Positions 12,558 to 24,889 of a stretch of 64,000 nt of DNA are shown piece after piece. The position numbers were made by a program, and so were the translations under genes. This DNA comes from Limnoperna fortunei (lineage: Eukaryota > Mollusca > Bivalvia > Mytilida > Modiolidae): assembly GCA_944474755.1 (NCBI GenBank), contig OX104124.1, forward strand, positions 1,922,001 to 1,986,000. Reading direction: 5' to 3'. The notes below the pieces were generated by a model. The model made no database searches. It worked only from the letters and a program-made list of their open reading frames with translations, and was not told the DNA's origin. The stretch's first letter is position 1. Every line of letters begins with the position of its first letter.

Positions 12558-14730
12558 TTAAAGTTCATTTTTCCTTCGGAAGAAAAAATCATGCTTTCCA
12601 CATCAAGCGACATTTTGCACAACGCAGCGTAAAAAAATTGTTTTTTTGTATATAAAAGTCCATAACTACATAAAATATACGTGAAACGTAACAGAAAAAC
12701 ATGCAAAAAAGACTTGTCACATCCTAGGCTCGAACTGACATCGTCAGTATTGCTAAGCAGAGCTCTATCCACTGCGCCACGGTGAAATGTCAAATTTAGA
12801 CATATATATACCTTCTATGTGTTTTCTACATTTAAAATACAAAGACATTTTATATTGTTTTCGTGTATTTACCAATGAAATAAATAAGAAAGAGAGAAAA
12901 TTCTATGATTTTTATTTATGAAATACATATAGAACGCTTTGATCTGAGTGGGCAGCGTCTGATGTCACGTGACCAGGCTTTATATTATCGTGGACTTAAT
13001 CAGTTCACTTGGGGGGCTGACGCTGGACAGATAACATGGATATATTACATATGATCGCGATATACATATAAGTATCATCAAAAATACGTTTCGCGACGTC
13101 AACAGTGATGCTATTTTGACAGTTTAATTCAAAGGAATGTTACTTTCAATTCATTATAATAGGGAAACCGTTTCTTTGTTCGGTAAAATACAGCAGTCGT
13201 GCATACCGGACGCCACTCGATGTCATTTCAAAATAAATGCTCAAGTAGAAAAAATGTTTGTTTCAGCTAGAACAACTCATGAAGACATAATTCAGATGTA
13301 TATTTTAAGGATTTATCAATGCACAAACATTCAACCGCTGAAATCTAGGGGGACCCGATGAGGTCTCGACATTAGATTTTTTCTGCCGATTTTCGAGTTT
13401 GTTGACATTTATGCACATCCGAGATACTTGGTTGGGGTAAAATCGACATTCCAAATCGACTGGCGCCATTTTCGAAAGGCTAGGATTTATGGTTTTTCTG
13501 AAAATCGCGATTTTTGCATAAAAAACCTATCTTCAACTTTCATTACCTGGAAATTTTTTTATCGTTCGTCAGAATGATTTCTACTGTAGCGACAATTCAA
13601 GGACATCGATCCCCGAACTATTTGGCGTCCATTTTGTTTCACCATTCTCTGTGGTCTAGGATGAAATCTGCACACTACATTCTTATGGGGTCCCTTAGAA
13701 ACACCCCCCCCCCCCTTTATTTTTGCAGGCTGGCGGAATACCCTAAAATTCCCCATGTTTTTGCCCATGCCTGGCACCAAATTGTATTGCGACATGTAGC
13801 AAGCTAAAAATACAAAGCGAGTCCAAAGGTACAAAAATTCACATGTCGCTGTACTGAAACACAGGTGACCTTGACCTTTGACCTTGTGACCTTGGGCAAG
13901 GTCAAGGCGAAAGTTGACATTTTACCTATTACAAGTTATTGCCTATCTTTTACCGTTTCAAGGGAATAGCGATGGCGAGACAATGTCAAAATTGAGAACG
14001 TGACCTTGACCTTTGACCTTGTGTCCATTTTCAAGGTCAAGGTCAATGATGACCAATGATATAAGGTTTCATGTATATATCTGTTATAGTTAATGAGATA
14101 TAGTGATCTAATGTAACTCACAATGCATTTTATTGGTCTAAGGGGAGACAACTCTTATAAAATGTCAAATAAAAAAAGTGACGATTCAAGATCTTAATAT
14201 GATACACATTCTGGTAAAGGTTTCAGTTCTCTATCTATTATAGTAAAGGAGGAGATCTGCACACAACAAAGGGTCAAAAATTAGAACATGACCTTGACCT
14301 TTGACCTTGTGACTTTTTCAAGGTCAAGGTCAATGATCACCAACTGTGAAATATCTATTCTTTATCACCTCTGGTTCATGAGTTACAATGGTACAAAATG
14401 TGCTTTCAATAAATAAGGGGAAATAACTCCTACAAGGAGTCGTCAAAATACATTGCGCGATATGTAACAAATTGTCGCAATCAATAGCTGACCATTTTGC
14501 AGCAAATTTTATTGCGACATCTTTTATGGTTTCAAAGTTTATCTGCATGCAAGCTTTTTCATCACAGGGGAAATAACTCCGTAAAGAAAAAGTGTTCGGT
14601 GTGACAGGGTCAACTGCGAAAGCGTAATGTCTCATACATTCATAGTACAAAATGTCTTTACGACATGTCGCGAAACAAAATTTATAATGCGAAAAGAAAA
14701 AAATGGCGGAAGAATAATAAGAATAATAAT
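12558..14730 (+). mobile_element. Chain element A4 (long variant, first of eight)
   Basis: Starts with AAAGTTCA and a TTTTTCC-TTC-GGAAGAAAAA hairpin, then GCTTTCCAC. Like A2 it contains a minus-strand tRNA-like SINE head (12716-12783), the ~1 kb segment with a C homopolymer (near 13694), and half-site blocks near 13867, 14002 and 14289. It ends in an AAT-rich tail where A5 begins. It differs from A2 at 12945-13090, where A2 has the poly-T tract. Confidence 0.75.
12716..12783 (-). repeat. tRNA-derived SINE head (relic)
   Basis: The minus strand reads GGCGCAGTGGATAGAGC (A-box region) and later AGTTCGAGCC (B-box). This copy is closer to a real tRNA than the one at 6422-6497, but pairing at the ends is poor and it sits inside a repeated element. 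Confidence 0.65.
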
Positions 14731-16174
14731 TAAAGTTCATTGGTTCTACCGAACAAATGAGCGGCTTTCCACTTATCGCAAAAATGACCTTGACATTGAC
14801 TTTGGTTGATGAAATTGACTTTTCTTTTCAAAATAAACACACGAAAGAAAAACCATTCGGCTATCTTTCGAAATAAAAAAGGTAAAAAAATAGGACGTTC
14901 ATTGTCATAAATGCCCTTGACGAGCAAGTTTTTGATATTTGCATACTTAATGCTTTAAAAACAAAGCATTTATTAAGATTTACCATTTAATTTACACGAA
15001 AAAGCAGAATTTCCGAAAAATATGTTTTGACCTTGACTTCTGTCAATATGACCTTGATCATGCTGAGGGTCAATAAAGGACAAACAGTGCAGATCCTATG
15101 TCAATATGTCGTATAATTATGAAGAAATGACTATTTATCATAAATAACAAAATTTATAAGATGACCTTGACCTTTGACCTTGTTTCTATTTTCAAGGTCA
15201 AGGGTCATACTGGTCTATAGTGAAGACCCAATGCCTCTACTATCAATAGTTGATAAGTAATTAATGAAAACCAAATTATCAGTGGTTGTAATGGGGGATA
15301 ACTCCTATAAGATGAAGTCGGATCCTTTCCCTCCAAATGTAAAAAAGTTGCGCCTTAATGAGACCAACATTTTATCCATTATAACTTATAGCTTATCTTT
15401 TACCGTTTCAATGCAATAGCGATGACAAGACAATATCAAAATTTCAAACGTGACCTTGACCTTTGACCTTGTGTCCATTTTCAAGGTCAAGGTCAATGAT
15501 GACTAATGATATAAGGTTTCATATATATATCTGTTATAGTAACTGAGATATAGTGATATAATGTAATTCACAATATATTTTATTAGTCTAGGGGAGATAA
15601 CTCTTATAAAAATGTCAAATAAAAAAGTGACGATTCAAGATCTTAATTTGATACACATTTTGGTAAAGGTTTCAGTTCTCTAACTATTATAGTAAAGGAG
15701 GAGATCTGCACACAACCAAGGGTCAAAAATTAGAACATGACCTTGACCTTTGACCTTGGGACCTTTTTCAAGGTCAAGGTCAGTGATGACCAACTGTGAA
15801 ATATCTAGTCTCTATCAGCTCTGGTTCATGAGTTATTATGGTACAAAATGTACTTCCAATAAATAAGGGGAAATAACTCCTACTAGGAGTCGTCAAAATA
15901 CTTTGCGCGATATGTAACAAATTGTCGCGATCAATAGCTGAGCATTTTGCAACAACTTTCATTGCGAAATCTTTTATGGTTTCAAAGTTTATCTGCACAC
16001 AAGATTTTTATGACAGGGGAAATAACTCTGTAAAGAAAAAGTGTTCGGTGTGACAGGGTTAACTGCGAATGCGTAATGTCTCATACATTCATAGTACAAA
16101 ATGTCTTTACGACATGTCGCGAAACAAAATTTATAATGGGAAAAGAAAAAACTTTGCGGAAGAATAATAAGAAT
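14731..16174 (+). mobile_element. Chain element A5
   Basis: Begins AAAGTTCATTGGTTC...GAAC, then GGCTTTCCAC. The first 400 bp are more diverged from A1/A3/A6 than the rest. Half-site blocks lie near 15163, 15450 and 15739. It ends in an AATAATAAGAATAAAT tail that directly precedes A6. No coding function was seen. Confidence 0.75.
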
Positions 16175-17681
16175 AAATATAGGTTCAATCGTTCTAAAGA
16201 ACGATTAATAGGCTTTCCACTTCAAAAGAAGACCTTAAATAAATGACCTTCGAACCAAAAAGCTAAGAAACATACGTAATTTGTCTATAGCAATTAATAA
16301 GAACAAAAATTATTAAAAAACTATTTAGATATCTTTAAAAATAAGAAAGGTCATTAAATAGGACGTAAGAAAACTTGAATGACCTTGACAACTGATCTTT
16401 TAATCTACGTAAATATTACTTATAGGCAATAGCATTAAAAGAAATACATAGTACCATGAAAAACATTTATAAAGGACTTTGACCTTGACTTTAACAGCAT
16501 GACCTTGACCATGCTGAAGGTCAACAGTGATCAACATTGAAGATTTTATGCCAATATCTCTTAAAGTCATTAAGATATGACTACTTATAATATATACAAA
16601 AAATTAGAAAATGACCTTGACCTTTGACCTTGTATTTGTTTTCAAGGTCAAGGGTCCTAATGAACCATAGTGAAGACCCCATGCCTCTACTATCAATAGT
16701 TGATAAGTAATTAATGAAAAACTAATTATCAATGGTTGTAATGGGGGATAACTCCTATAAGATGAAGCCGGATCCTTTCCCTTTAAATAGAAAAAAGTTG
16801 CGCCTTTATGAGACCAACATTTTATCCTTAAAACTTATAGCCTATCTTTTACCGTTTCAAAGTAATAGCGATGACAAGACAATGGCAAAATTTCAAACGT
16901 GACCTTGACCTTTGACCTTGTGTCCATTTTCAAGGTCAAGGTCAATGATGACCAATGATATAAGGTTTCATATATATATCTGTTATAGTTACTGAGATAT
17001 AGTGATATAATGCAATTCACAATACATTTTATTGGTCTAGGGGAGATAACTCTTATAAAAATGTCAAATAAAAAAGTGACGATTCAAGACCTCAATATGA
17101 TACACATTTTGGTAAAGGTTTCAGTTCTCTATCTATTATAGTAAAGGAGGAGATCTGCACACAGCCAAGGGTCAAAAATTAGAACATGACCTTGACCTTT
17201 GACCTTGTGACCTTTTTCAAGGTCAAGGTCAATGATGACCAACTGTGAAATATCTAGTCTATATCACCTCTGGTTCATGAGTTACAATGGTACAAATTGT
17301 ACTTCCAATAAATAAGGGGAAATAACTCCTACAAGGAGTCGTCAAAATACTTTGCGCGATATGTAACAAATTGTCGCAATCCATAGCTGACCATTTTGCA
17401 ACAACTTTTATTGCGAAATCTTTTACGGTTTCATAGTTTATCTGCACACAAGCTTTTCTGTAACAGGGGAGATAACTCCGTAAAGAACAAGTGTTCGGTG
17501 TGACAGGGTCAACTGTGAAAGCGTAATGTCTTATACATCCATAGTACAAAATGTCTTTACGACATGTCGCGAAACAAAATTTATAATGGGAAAAGAAAAC
17601 TTGGCGGAAAAAAATAAGAATAATAATAATAAGAAACAGAAGAATAACAAGAAGGCTTTCCACTGGAAAGTGGAAAGCCTT
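16175..17681 (+). mobile_element. Chain element A6
   Basis: Very similar to A1 and A3, with the same 5' hairpin (ATCGTTCT-AA-AGAACGAT) and GGCTTTCCACTTC start. Half-site blocks lie near 16614, 16901 and 17188. It ends in the hairpin CTTTCCACTGGAAAGTGGAAAG at about 17654-17681. The next element, with a different head, begins at once. Confidence 0.8.
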
Positions 17682-18104
17682 AATTAAAGATCAACTGTTC
17701 GGTTGAACATTTGAGGGTCTTTCCACATTAGTTTTAATTTGTATTACATGATGACATTTAAAATAATCATCTTTTTGCAAAATGCTATAACTTTGCTATA
17801 AATATTTAAAAAATATATTTGGTATTATTTGCCGCAGATTGTCATTCTGAGAGAGATAACTCTTATAAAAGTATTATACAACTTTTCACGCCATGTCTTA
17901 GTTTACTCGAAATTATTAATAGAACATTTTAGGACGAAAATAATTTCAATATCTTTAAAAAAAGCAAAGGTCAAAAACTAGTACGTGACCTTGACCCATA
18001 CAAGTTTTCAAGGTCAAAGGGCATGAGTATTTATGGTGAAGACCCCATGCCTCTATCATTACTAGTTAATGAGTAACATGTAAAAAATCAATAAGTTGCA
18101 TATA

Positions 18105-18960
18105 TAATGGGAAATAACTCGTATAAAATGAAGTCAAATCCTTTCCCTATAAAAGTAACAAAGTTGCTCCTTTAAGAGACCAACATTTTGCACTCTTTCG
18201 TTTCCCTTTATCATTAATAGTTAATGAGTAACATGTAAAAAACCAATCTGATACATATATAATGGGAGATAACTCCTATAAAATGACGTCAAATCCCTTC
18301 CCTGTAAATGTAACAAAGTTGCTCCTTTAAGAGACCAACATTTTGCACTCTTTAGTTTCCCTTTATCATTAATAGTTAATGAGTACCCTGTAAAAAACCA
18401 ATCAGTTACATATATAATGGGAGATAACTCCTATAAAATGAAGTCAAATCCTTTTCTTGTAAAAGTAACAAAGTTGCTCCATTAAGAGATTAACATTTTG
18501 CACTCTTTAGTTTCCCTCTATCATTAATAGTTAATGAGTACCATGTGAAAAACCAATCAGTTACATATATAATGGGAGATAACTCCTATAAAATGAAGTC
18601 AAATCCTTTCCCTGTAAATGTAACAAAGTTGCTCCTTTAAGAGATCAACATTTTGCACTCTTTACTTTCCCTCTAGCATTAATAGGTAATGAGTACTATG
18701 TGAAAAACCAATCAGTTACATAGATAATGGGAGATAACTCCTATAAAATGAAGTCAAATCCTTTCCCTATAAATGTAACAAAGTTGCTCCTTTAAAAGAC
18801 CAACATTTTGCACTCTTTAGTTTCCTTTTATCAGTAATTGTTAATGAGTAACATGTGAAAAACCAATAAATTACATATATAATGGGAGATAACTCCTATA
18901 AAATGAAGTCGAATTACTTCTCTCCAAATGTGACAAAGTTGCGTCTTAATAAGACTAACA
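18105..18960 (+). repeat. 155 bp tandem array, element I
   Basis: About six units, with AATGGGAGATAACTCC starting near 18106, 18261, 18416, 18571, 18726 and 18881. Period 155 bp. Confidence 0.95.
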
Positions 18961-19041
18961 TTTTACTCTCAATAAGTGTTTATCTATCTTTTACCGTTTC
19001 AAATGAGTAGCGAACACAAGCAAATTGCAAAATTTAAAACG

Positions 19042-19087
19042 TGACCTTGACCTTTGACCTTGTGTCCATTTTCAAGGTCAAAGGTCA
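19042..19087. promoter_or_regulatory. Perfect hairpin of nuclear-receptor-like sites
   Basis: TGACCTTTGACCTTG (DR1 plus extension) is followed after a ~10 bp loop by its exact reverse complement CAAGGTCAAAGGTCA. One more TGACCT precedes it. The same block occurs once in each of elements II-V (near 24265, 26563, 29757 and 31889). It could bind RXR/HNF4-type receptors as DNA or fold as RNA; neither is shown. Confidence 0.5.
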
Positions 19088-19920
19088 TGATGGTCTAAAG
19101 TGAAGACCCCAGGCCTCTATCTCTTTTAGTTGCTGAGATTTGTTTGAATATCACTTACTACTTTTATTTAAAGGGAGATAACTCCTATAACATGTCATCA
19201 GAACCCTTCAATCAATCTGTCCCAAAGTTGCGCAAGGATATAGGACACATTTTGGTAAAGGTTTGGTATTGCTATCTTTTTTGGTTTAGGAGGAGTAGCA
19301 GGAACAAGCTATTTAGTAAAAGGGGAGATAACTCCGTAAAGGAAAAGGGTTCGGTCAGTCAGGGTGAACTGCGAAAGCGCAATGGGTAACCGATATCAGA
19401 TATAAAATATCAAAGCGACATGTCGTGAAGTGAAAAAACCAGACATCGAAATAAGTTGGCGGAAGAAAAGAGAAAATAATAATAATAATAATAATTAAAG
19501 ATCAACTGTTCGGTTGAACATTTGAGGGTCTTTCCATATTAATTTTAATTTTGTATTACATGATGACATTTAAAATAATCATCTTTTTGCAAAATGTTAT
19601 ACCTTTGCTATAAATATTTAAAATAGAAATTATTTTATATTATTTGCTACAGATTGGCATTCTAAGAGAGATAACTCTTATAAAAGTTTTATACAACTTT
19701 TAACGCCATGTCTTTATTTACTCGTAATTATTAATAGAACATTTTAAGACGAAAATAATTTCAATATCTTTAAAAATAGCAAAGGTCAAAAATTAGTACG
19801 TGACCTTGACCCATACAAGTTTTCAAGATCAAAGGGCATGAGGGTCTATGGTGAAGACCCCATGCCTCTATCATTAATAGGTAATGAGTTACAAGTAAAA
19901 AAACCAATAAGTTACATATA

Positions 19921-22900
19921 TAATGGGAGATAACTCCTATAAAATGAAGTCAAATCCTTTACTTGTAAATGTAACAAAGTTGCTCCTTTAAGTGATCAAC
20001 ATTTTGCAGTCTTTAGTTTCCCTTTATCATTAATAGTTAATGAGTACCATGCGAAAAACCAATCAGTTACATATATAATGGGAGATATCTCCTATAAAAT
20101 GAAGTCAAATCCTTGCCCTATAATGTAACAAAGTTGCTCCTTTAAGAGACCAACATTTTGCACTCTTTCGTTTCCCTTTATCATTAATAGTTAATGAGTA
20201 ACATGTAAAAAACCAATAAGTTGCATATATAATGGGAGATAACTCCTATAAAATGAAGTCAAATCCTTTCCCTATAAATGTAACAAAGCTGCTACTTTAA
20301 GAGACCAACATTTTGCACTCTTTCGTTTCCTTTTATCATTAATAGGTAATGAGTAACATGTAAAAAACCAATCAGTTACATATATAATGGGAGATAACTC
20401 CTATAAAATGAAGTCAAATCCTTTACCTGTAAATGTAACAAAGTTGCTCCTTTAAGTGGTCAACATTTTGCAGTCTTTAGTTTCCCTCTATCATTAATAG
20501 TTAATGAGTATCATGCGAAAAACCAATCAGTTACTTATATAATGGGAGATAACTCCTATAAAATGAAGTCAAATCCTTTCCTTATATATGTAACAAAGTT
20601 GCTCCTTTAAGAGACCAACATTTTGCACTCTTTCGTTTCCCTTTATCATTGATAGTTAATGAGTAATATGTAAAAAACCAATAAGTTGCATATATAATGG
20701 GAGATAACTCCTATAAAATGAAGTCAAATCCTTTCCCTATAAATGTAACAAAGCTGCTACTTTAAGAGACCAACATTTTGCACTCTTTCGTTTCCCTTTA
20801 TCATTAATAGTTAATGAGAAACATGTAAAAAACCAATCAGTTACATATATAATGGGAGATAATTCCTATAAAATGAAGTCAAATCCTTTACCTGTAAATG
20901 TAACAAAAATTCTCCTTTAACAGGTCAACATTTTGCAGTCTTTAGTTTCCCTCTATCATTAATAGTTAATGAGTATCATGCGAAAAACCAATCAGTTACT
21001 TATATAATGGGAGATAACTCCTATAAAATGAAGTCAAATCCTTTCCCTATAAATGTAACAAAGTTGCTCCTTTAAGAGACCAACATTTTGCACTCATTCG
21101 TTTCCCTTTATCATTGATAGTTAATGAGTAATATGTAAAAAACCAATAAGTTACATATATAATGGGAGATAACTCCTATAAAATGAAGTCAAATCCTTGC
21201 CCTATAAATGTAACAAAGTTGATCCTTTAAGAGGCCAACATTTTGCACTCTTTCGTTTCCCTTTATCATTAATAGTTAATGAGTAACATGTAAAAAACCA
21301 ATAAGTTGCATATATAATGGGAGATAACTCCTATAAAATGAAGTCAAATCATTTCCCTATAAATGTAACAAAGCTGCTACTTTAAGAGACCAACATTTTG
21401 CACTCTTTCGTTTCCCTTTATCATTAATAGTTAATGAGTAACATGTAAAAAACCAATCAGTTACATATATAATGGGAGATAACTCCTATAAAATGAAGTC
21501 AAATCATTTACCTGTAAATGTAACAAAGTTGCTCCTTTAAGAGGTCAACATTTTGCAGTCTTTAGTTTCCCTCTATCATTAATAGTTAATGAGTATCATG
21601 CGAAAAACCAATCAGTTACTTATATAATGGGAGATAACTCCTATAAAATGACGTCAAATCCTTTCCCTATAAAAGTAACAAAGTTGCTCCTTTAAGAGAC
21701 CAACATTTTGCACTCTTTCGTTTCCCTTTATCATTGATAGTTAATGAGTAACGTGTAAAAAACCAATAAGCTACATATATAATGGGAGATAACTCCTATA
21801 AAATGAAGTCAAATCCTTTCCCTAAAAATGTAACAAAGTTGCTCCTTTAAGAGACCAACATTTTGCACTCTTTCGTTTCCCTTTATCATTGATAGTTAAT
21901 GATTAATATGTAAAAAACCAATAAGTTACATATATAATGGGAGATAACTCCTATAAAATGAAGTCAAATCCTTGCCATATAAATGTAACAAAGTTGATCC
22001 TTTAAGAGACCAACATTTTGCACTCTTTCGTTTCCCTTTATCAATAATAGTTAATGAGTAACATGTAAAAAACCAATAAGTTGCATATATAATGGGAGAT
22101 AACTCCTATAAAATGAAGTCAAATCATTTCCCTATAGGTAACAAAGCTGTTACTTTAAGAGACCAACATTTTGCACTCTTTCGTTTCCCTTTATCATTAA
22201 TAGTTAATGAGTAACATGTAAAAAACCAATCAGTTACATATATAATGGGAGATAACTCCTATAAAATGAAGTCAAATCCTTTACCTGTAAATGTAACAAA
22301 GTTGCTTCTTTAAGAGGTCAACATTTTGCAGTCTTTAGTTTCCCTCTATCATTAATAGTTAATGAATATCATGCGAAAAACCAATCAGTTACTTATATAA
22401 TGGGAGATAACTCCTATAAAATGAAGTCAAATCCTTTCCCTATAAATGTAACAAAGTTGCTCCTTTAAGAGACCAACATTTCGCAGTCTTTCGTTTCCCT
22501 CTATCGTTTATTGCTATTGAGTAACATGTGAAAAACCAATCAGTTACATATGTAATGGGAGATAACTCCTATAAAATGAAGTCAAATCCTTTCCCTGTAA
22601 ATGTAACAAAGTTGCTCCTTTAAGAGACCAACATTTTGCACTCTTTCGTTTCCCTTTATCAGTAATAGTTAATGAGTAACCTGTAAAAAACCAATAAGTT
22701 ACATATATAATGGGAGATAACTCCTATAAAATGAAGTCAAATCCTTTACATGTAAATATAACAAAGTTGCTCCTTTAAGAGGTCAACATTTTGCACTCTT
22801 TAGTTTCCCTTTATCATTAACAGTAAATGAGTACCATGTAAAAAACCAATCAGTTACATATATAATGGGAGATAACTCCTATAAAATGAAGTCAAATCCT

Positions 22901-24260
22901 TTCCCTGTAAATGTAACAAAGTTGCTCCTTTTAAAGACCAACATTTTGCACTCTTTAGTTTCCCTTAATCATTAATAGTTAATGAGTAACATGTAAAAAA
23001 ACTAATAAATTACATATATAATGGGAGATAACTCCTATAAAATGAAGTCAAATCCTTTTCTTGTAATGTAACAAAGTTGCTCCATTAAGAGATTAACATT
23101 TTGCACTCTTTAGTTTCCCTCTATCATTAATAGTTAATGAGTACCATGTGAAAAACCAATCAGTTACATATATAATGGGAGATAACTCCTATAAAATGAA
23201 GTCAAATCCTTTCCATACAAATGTAACAAAGTTCCTCCTTTAAGAGACCAACATTTTGCACTCTTTTGTTTCCCTTTATCTTTAATAGTTAATGAGTAAC
23301 ATGTAAAAAACCAATAAGTTACATATATAATCGGAGATAACTCCTATAAAATGAAGTCAAATCCTTTCCCTGTAAATGTAACAAAGTTGCTCCTTTAAGA
23401 GATCAACATTTTGCACTCTTTACTTTCCCTCTAGCATTAATAGTTAATGAGTACCATGTGAAAAACCAATCAGTTACATATATAATGGGAGATAACTCCT
23501 ATAAAATGAAGTCAAATCCTTTCCCTATAAATGTAACAAAGTTGCTCCTTTAAGAGACCAACATTTTGCACTCTTTCGTTTCCCTTTATCTTTAATAGTT
23601 AATGAGTAACATGTAAAAAACCAATAAGTTACATATATAATGGGAGATAACTCCTATAAAATGAAGTCAAATCCTTTCCCTGTAAATGTAACAAAGTTGC
23701 TCCTTTAAGAGATCAACATTTTGCACTCTTTACTTTCCCTCTAGCATTAATAGTTAATGAGTACCATGTGAAAAACCAATCAGTTACATATATAATGGGA
23801 GATAACTCCTATAAAATGAAGTCAAATCCTTTCCCTATAAATGTAACAAAGTTGCTCCTTTAAGAGACCAACATTTTGCACTCTTTCGTTTCCCTTTATC
23901 TTTAATAGTTAATGAGTAACATGTAAAAAACCAATAAGTTACATATATAATGGGAGATAACTCCTATAAAATGAAGTCAAATCCTTTCCCTACAAATGTA
24001 ACAAAGTTGCTCCTTTAAAAGACCAACATTTTGCACTCTTTAGTTTCCTTTTATCAGTAATTGTTAATGAGTAACATGTGAAAAACCAATAAATTACATA
24101 TATAATGGGAGATAACTCCTATAAAATGAAGTCGAATTACTTCCCTCCAAATGTGACAAAGTTGCGTCTTAATAAGACGAACATTTTACTCTCAATAAGT
24201 GTTTATCTATCTTTTACCGTTTCAAAGGAGTAGCGGACACAAGCAAATGTCAAAATTTAG
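19921..24260 (+). repeat. 155 bp tandem array, element II, with higher-order structure
   Basis: About 28 units of ~155 bp. A variant with GCAGTCTTTAG recurs near 20006, 20470, 20935, 21555 and 22328, so blocks of three, four and five units have been duplicated together. A two-unit (310 bp) block recurs near 23281, 23591 and 23901. Units carry AGATAA and TATAAAA words at a fixed spacing. Confidence 0.95.
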
Positions 24261-24697
24261 AACGTGACCTTGACCTTTGACCTTGTGTCCATTTTCAAGG
24301 TCAAAGGTCATGATGGTCTAAAGTGAAGACCCCAGGCCTCTATCTCTTTTAGTTGCTGAGATTTGTTTGAATATCACTTACTACTTTTATTTAAAGGGAG
24401 ATAACTCCTATAACATGTCATCAGAACCCTTCAATCAATCTGTCCCAAAGTTGCGCAAGGATATAGGACACATTTTGGTAAAGGTTTGGTATTGCTATCT
24501 TTTTTGGTTTAGGAGGAGTAGCAGGAACAAGCTTTTTAGTAAAAGGGGAGATAACTCCGTAAAGGAAAAGGGTGCGGTCAGTCAGGGTGAACTGCGAAAG
24601 CGCAATGGGTAACCGATATCAGATATAAAATATCAAAGCGACATGTCGCGAAGTGAAAAAACCAGACATCGAAATAAGTTGGCGGAAGAAAAGAGAA

Positions 24698-24728
<31 letters not shown>

Positions 24729-24730
<2 letters not shown>

Positions 24731-24880
24731 CAGAACAATAACTATAGGTCTTTCCACAGAAAGGTGGAAAGACCTAATAATCAGAACAATAACTATAGGT
24801 CTTTCCACAGAAAGGTGGAAAGACCTAATAATCAGAACAATAACTATAGGTCTTTCCACAGAAAGGTGGAAAGACCTAAT
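24729..24880. repeat. Tandem hairpin unit, three copies
   Basis: Each ~54 bp unit holds AGGTCTTTCCAC-AGAAAG-GTGGAAAGACCT, a 12 bp perfect stem with 6 bp loop, spaced by AATAATCAGAACAATAACTAT. The sequence is almost invariant between copies. It is likely the element's 3' terminal stem-loop amplified in tandem. Confidence 0.93.
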
Positions 24881-24889
24881 AATAATAAT

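Larger units (their letters stand above)
17682..19492 (+). mobile_element. Chain element I with 155 bp array (about 6 units)
   Basis: The head is AATTAAAGATCAACTGTTCGG with TCAAC/GTTGA pairing, then GGGTCTTTCCA. A leader of about 400 bp is followed by about six units of ~155 bp (18100-18960), each with GGGAGATAACTCC and CCTATAAAATGAAG. The exit segment carries a half-site block at 19042-19087 with perfect 15 bp arms, then an 81-codon open frame and (AAT)n. The layout (hairpin ends, central tandem array, microsatellite tail) is that of pearl/HINE-type elements; inference. Confidence 0.8.
19493..24889 (+). mobile_element. Chain element II with 155 bp array (about 28 units)
   Basis: Same head as element I, beginning in the (AAT)n tail of element I. 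The leader is followed by the longest array (19921-24260), a half-site hairpin near 24265, the 81-codon open frame (24367-24612), (AAT)n and three copies of a ~54 bp hairpin unit (24729-24880). It is the largest member of the chain at about 5.4 kb. Confidence 0.8.

Noticed and set aside
12716..12783. A functional tRNA gene
   Set aside because: A- and B-box-like sequences are present, but acceptor pairing is poor and a related segment sits in a second element; a SINE relic is more likely.
24729..24880. CRISPR array (regular palindromic repeats with spacers)
   Set aside because: The spacers are identical to each other and the context is a eukaryotic mobile element.
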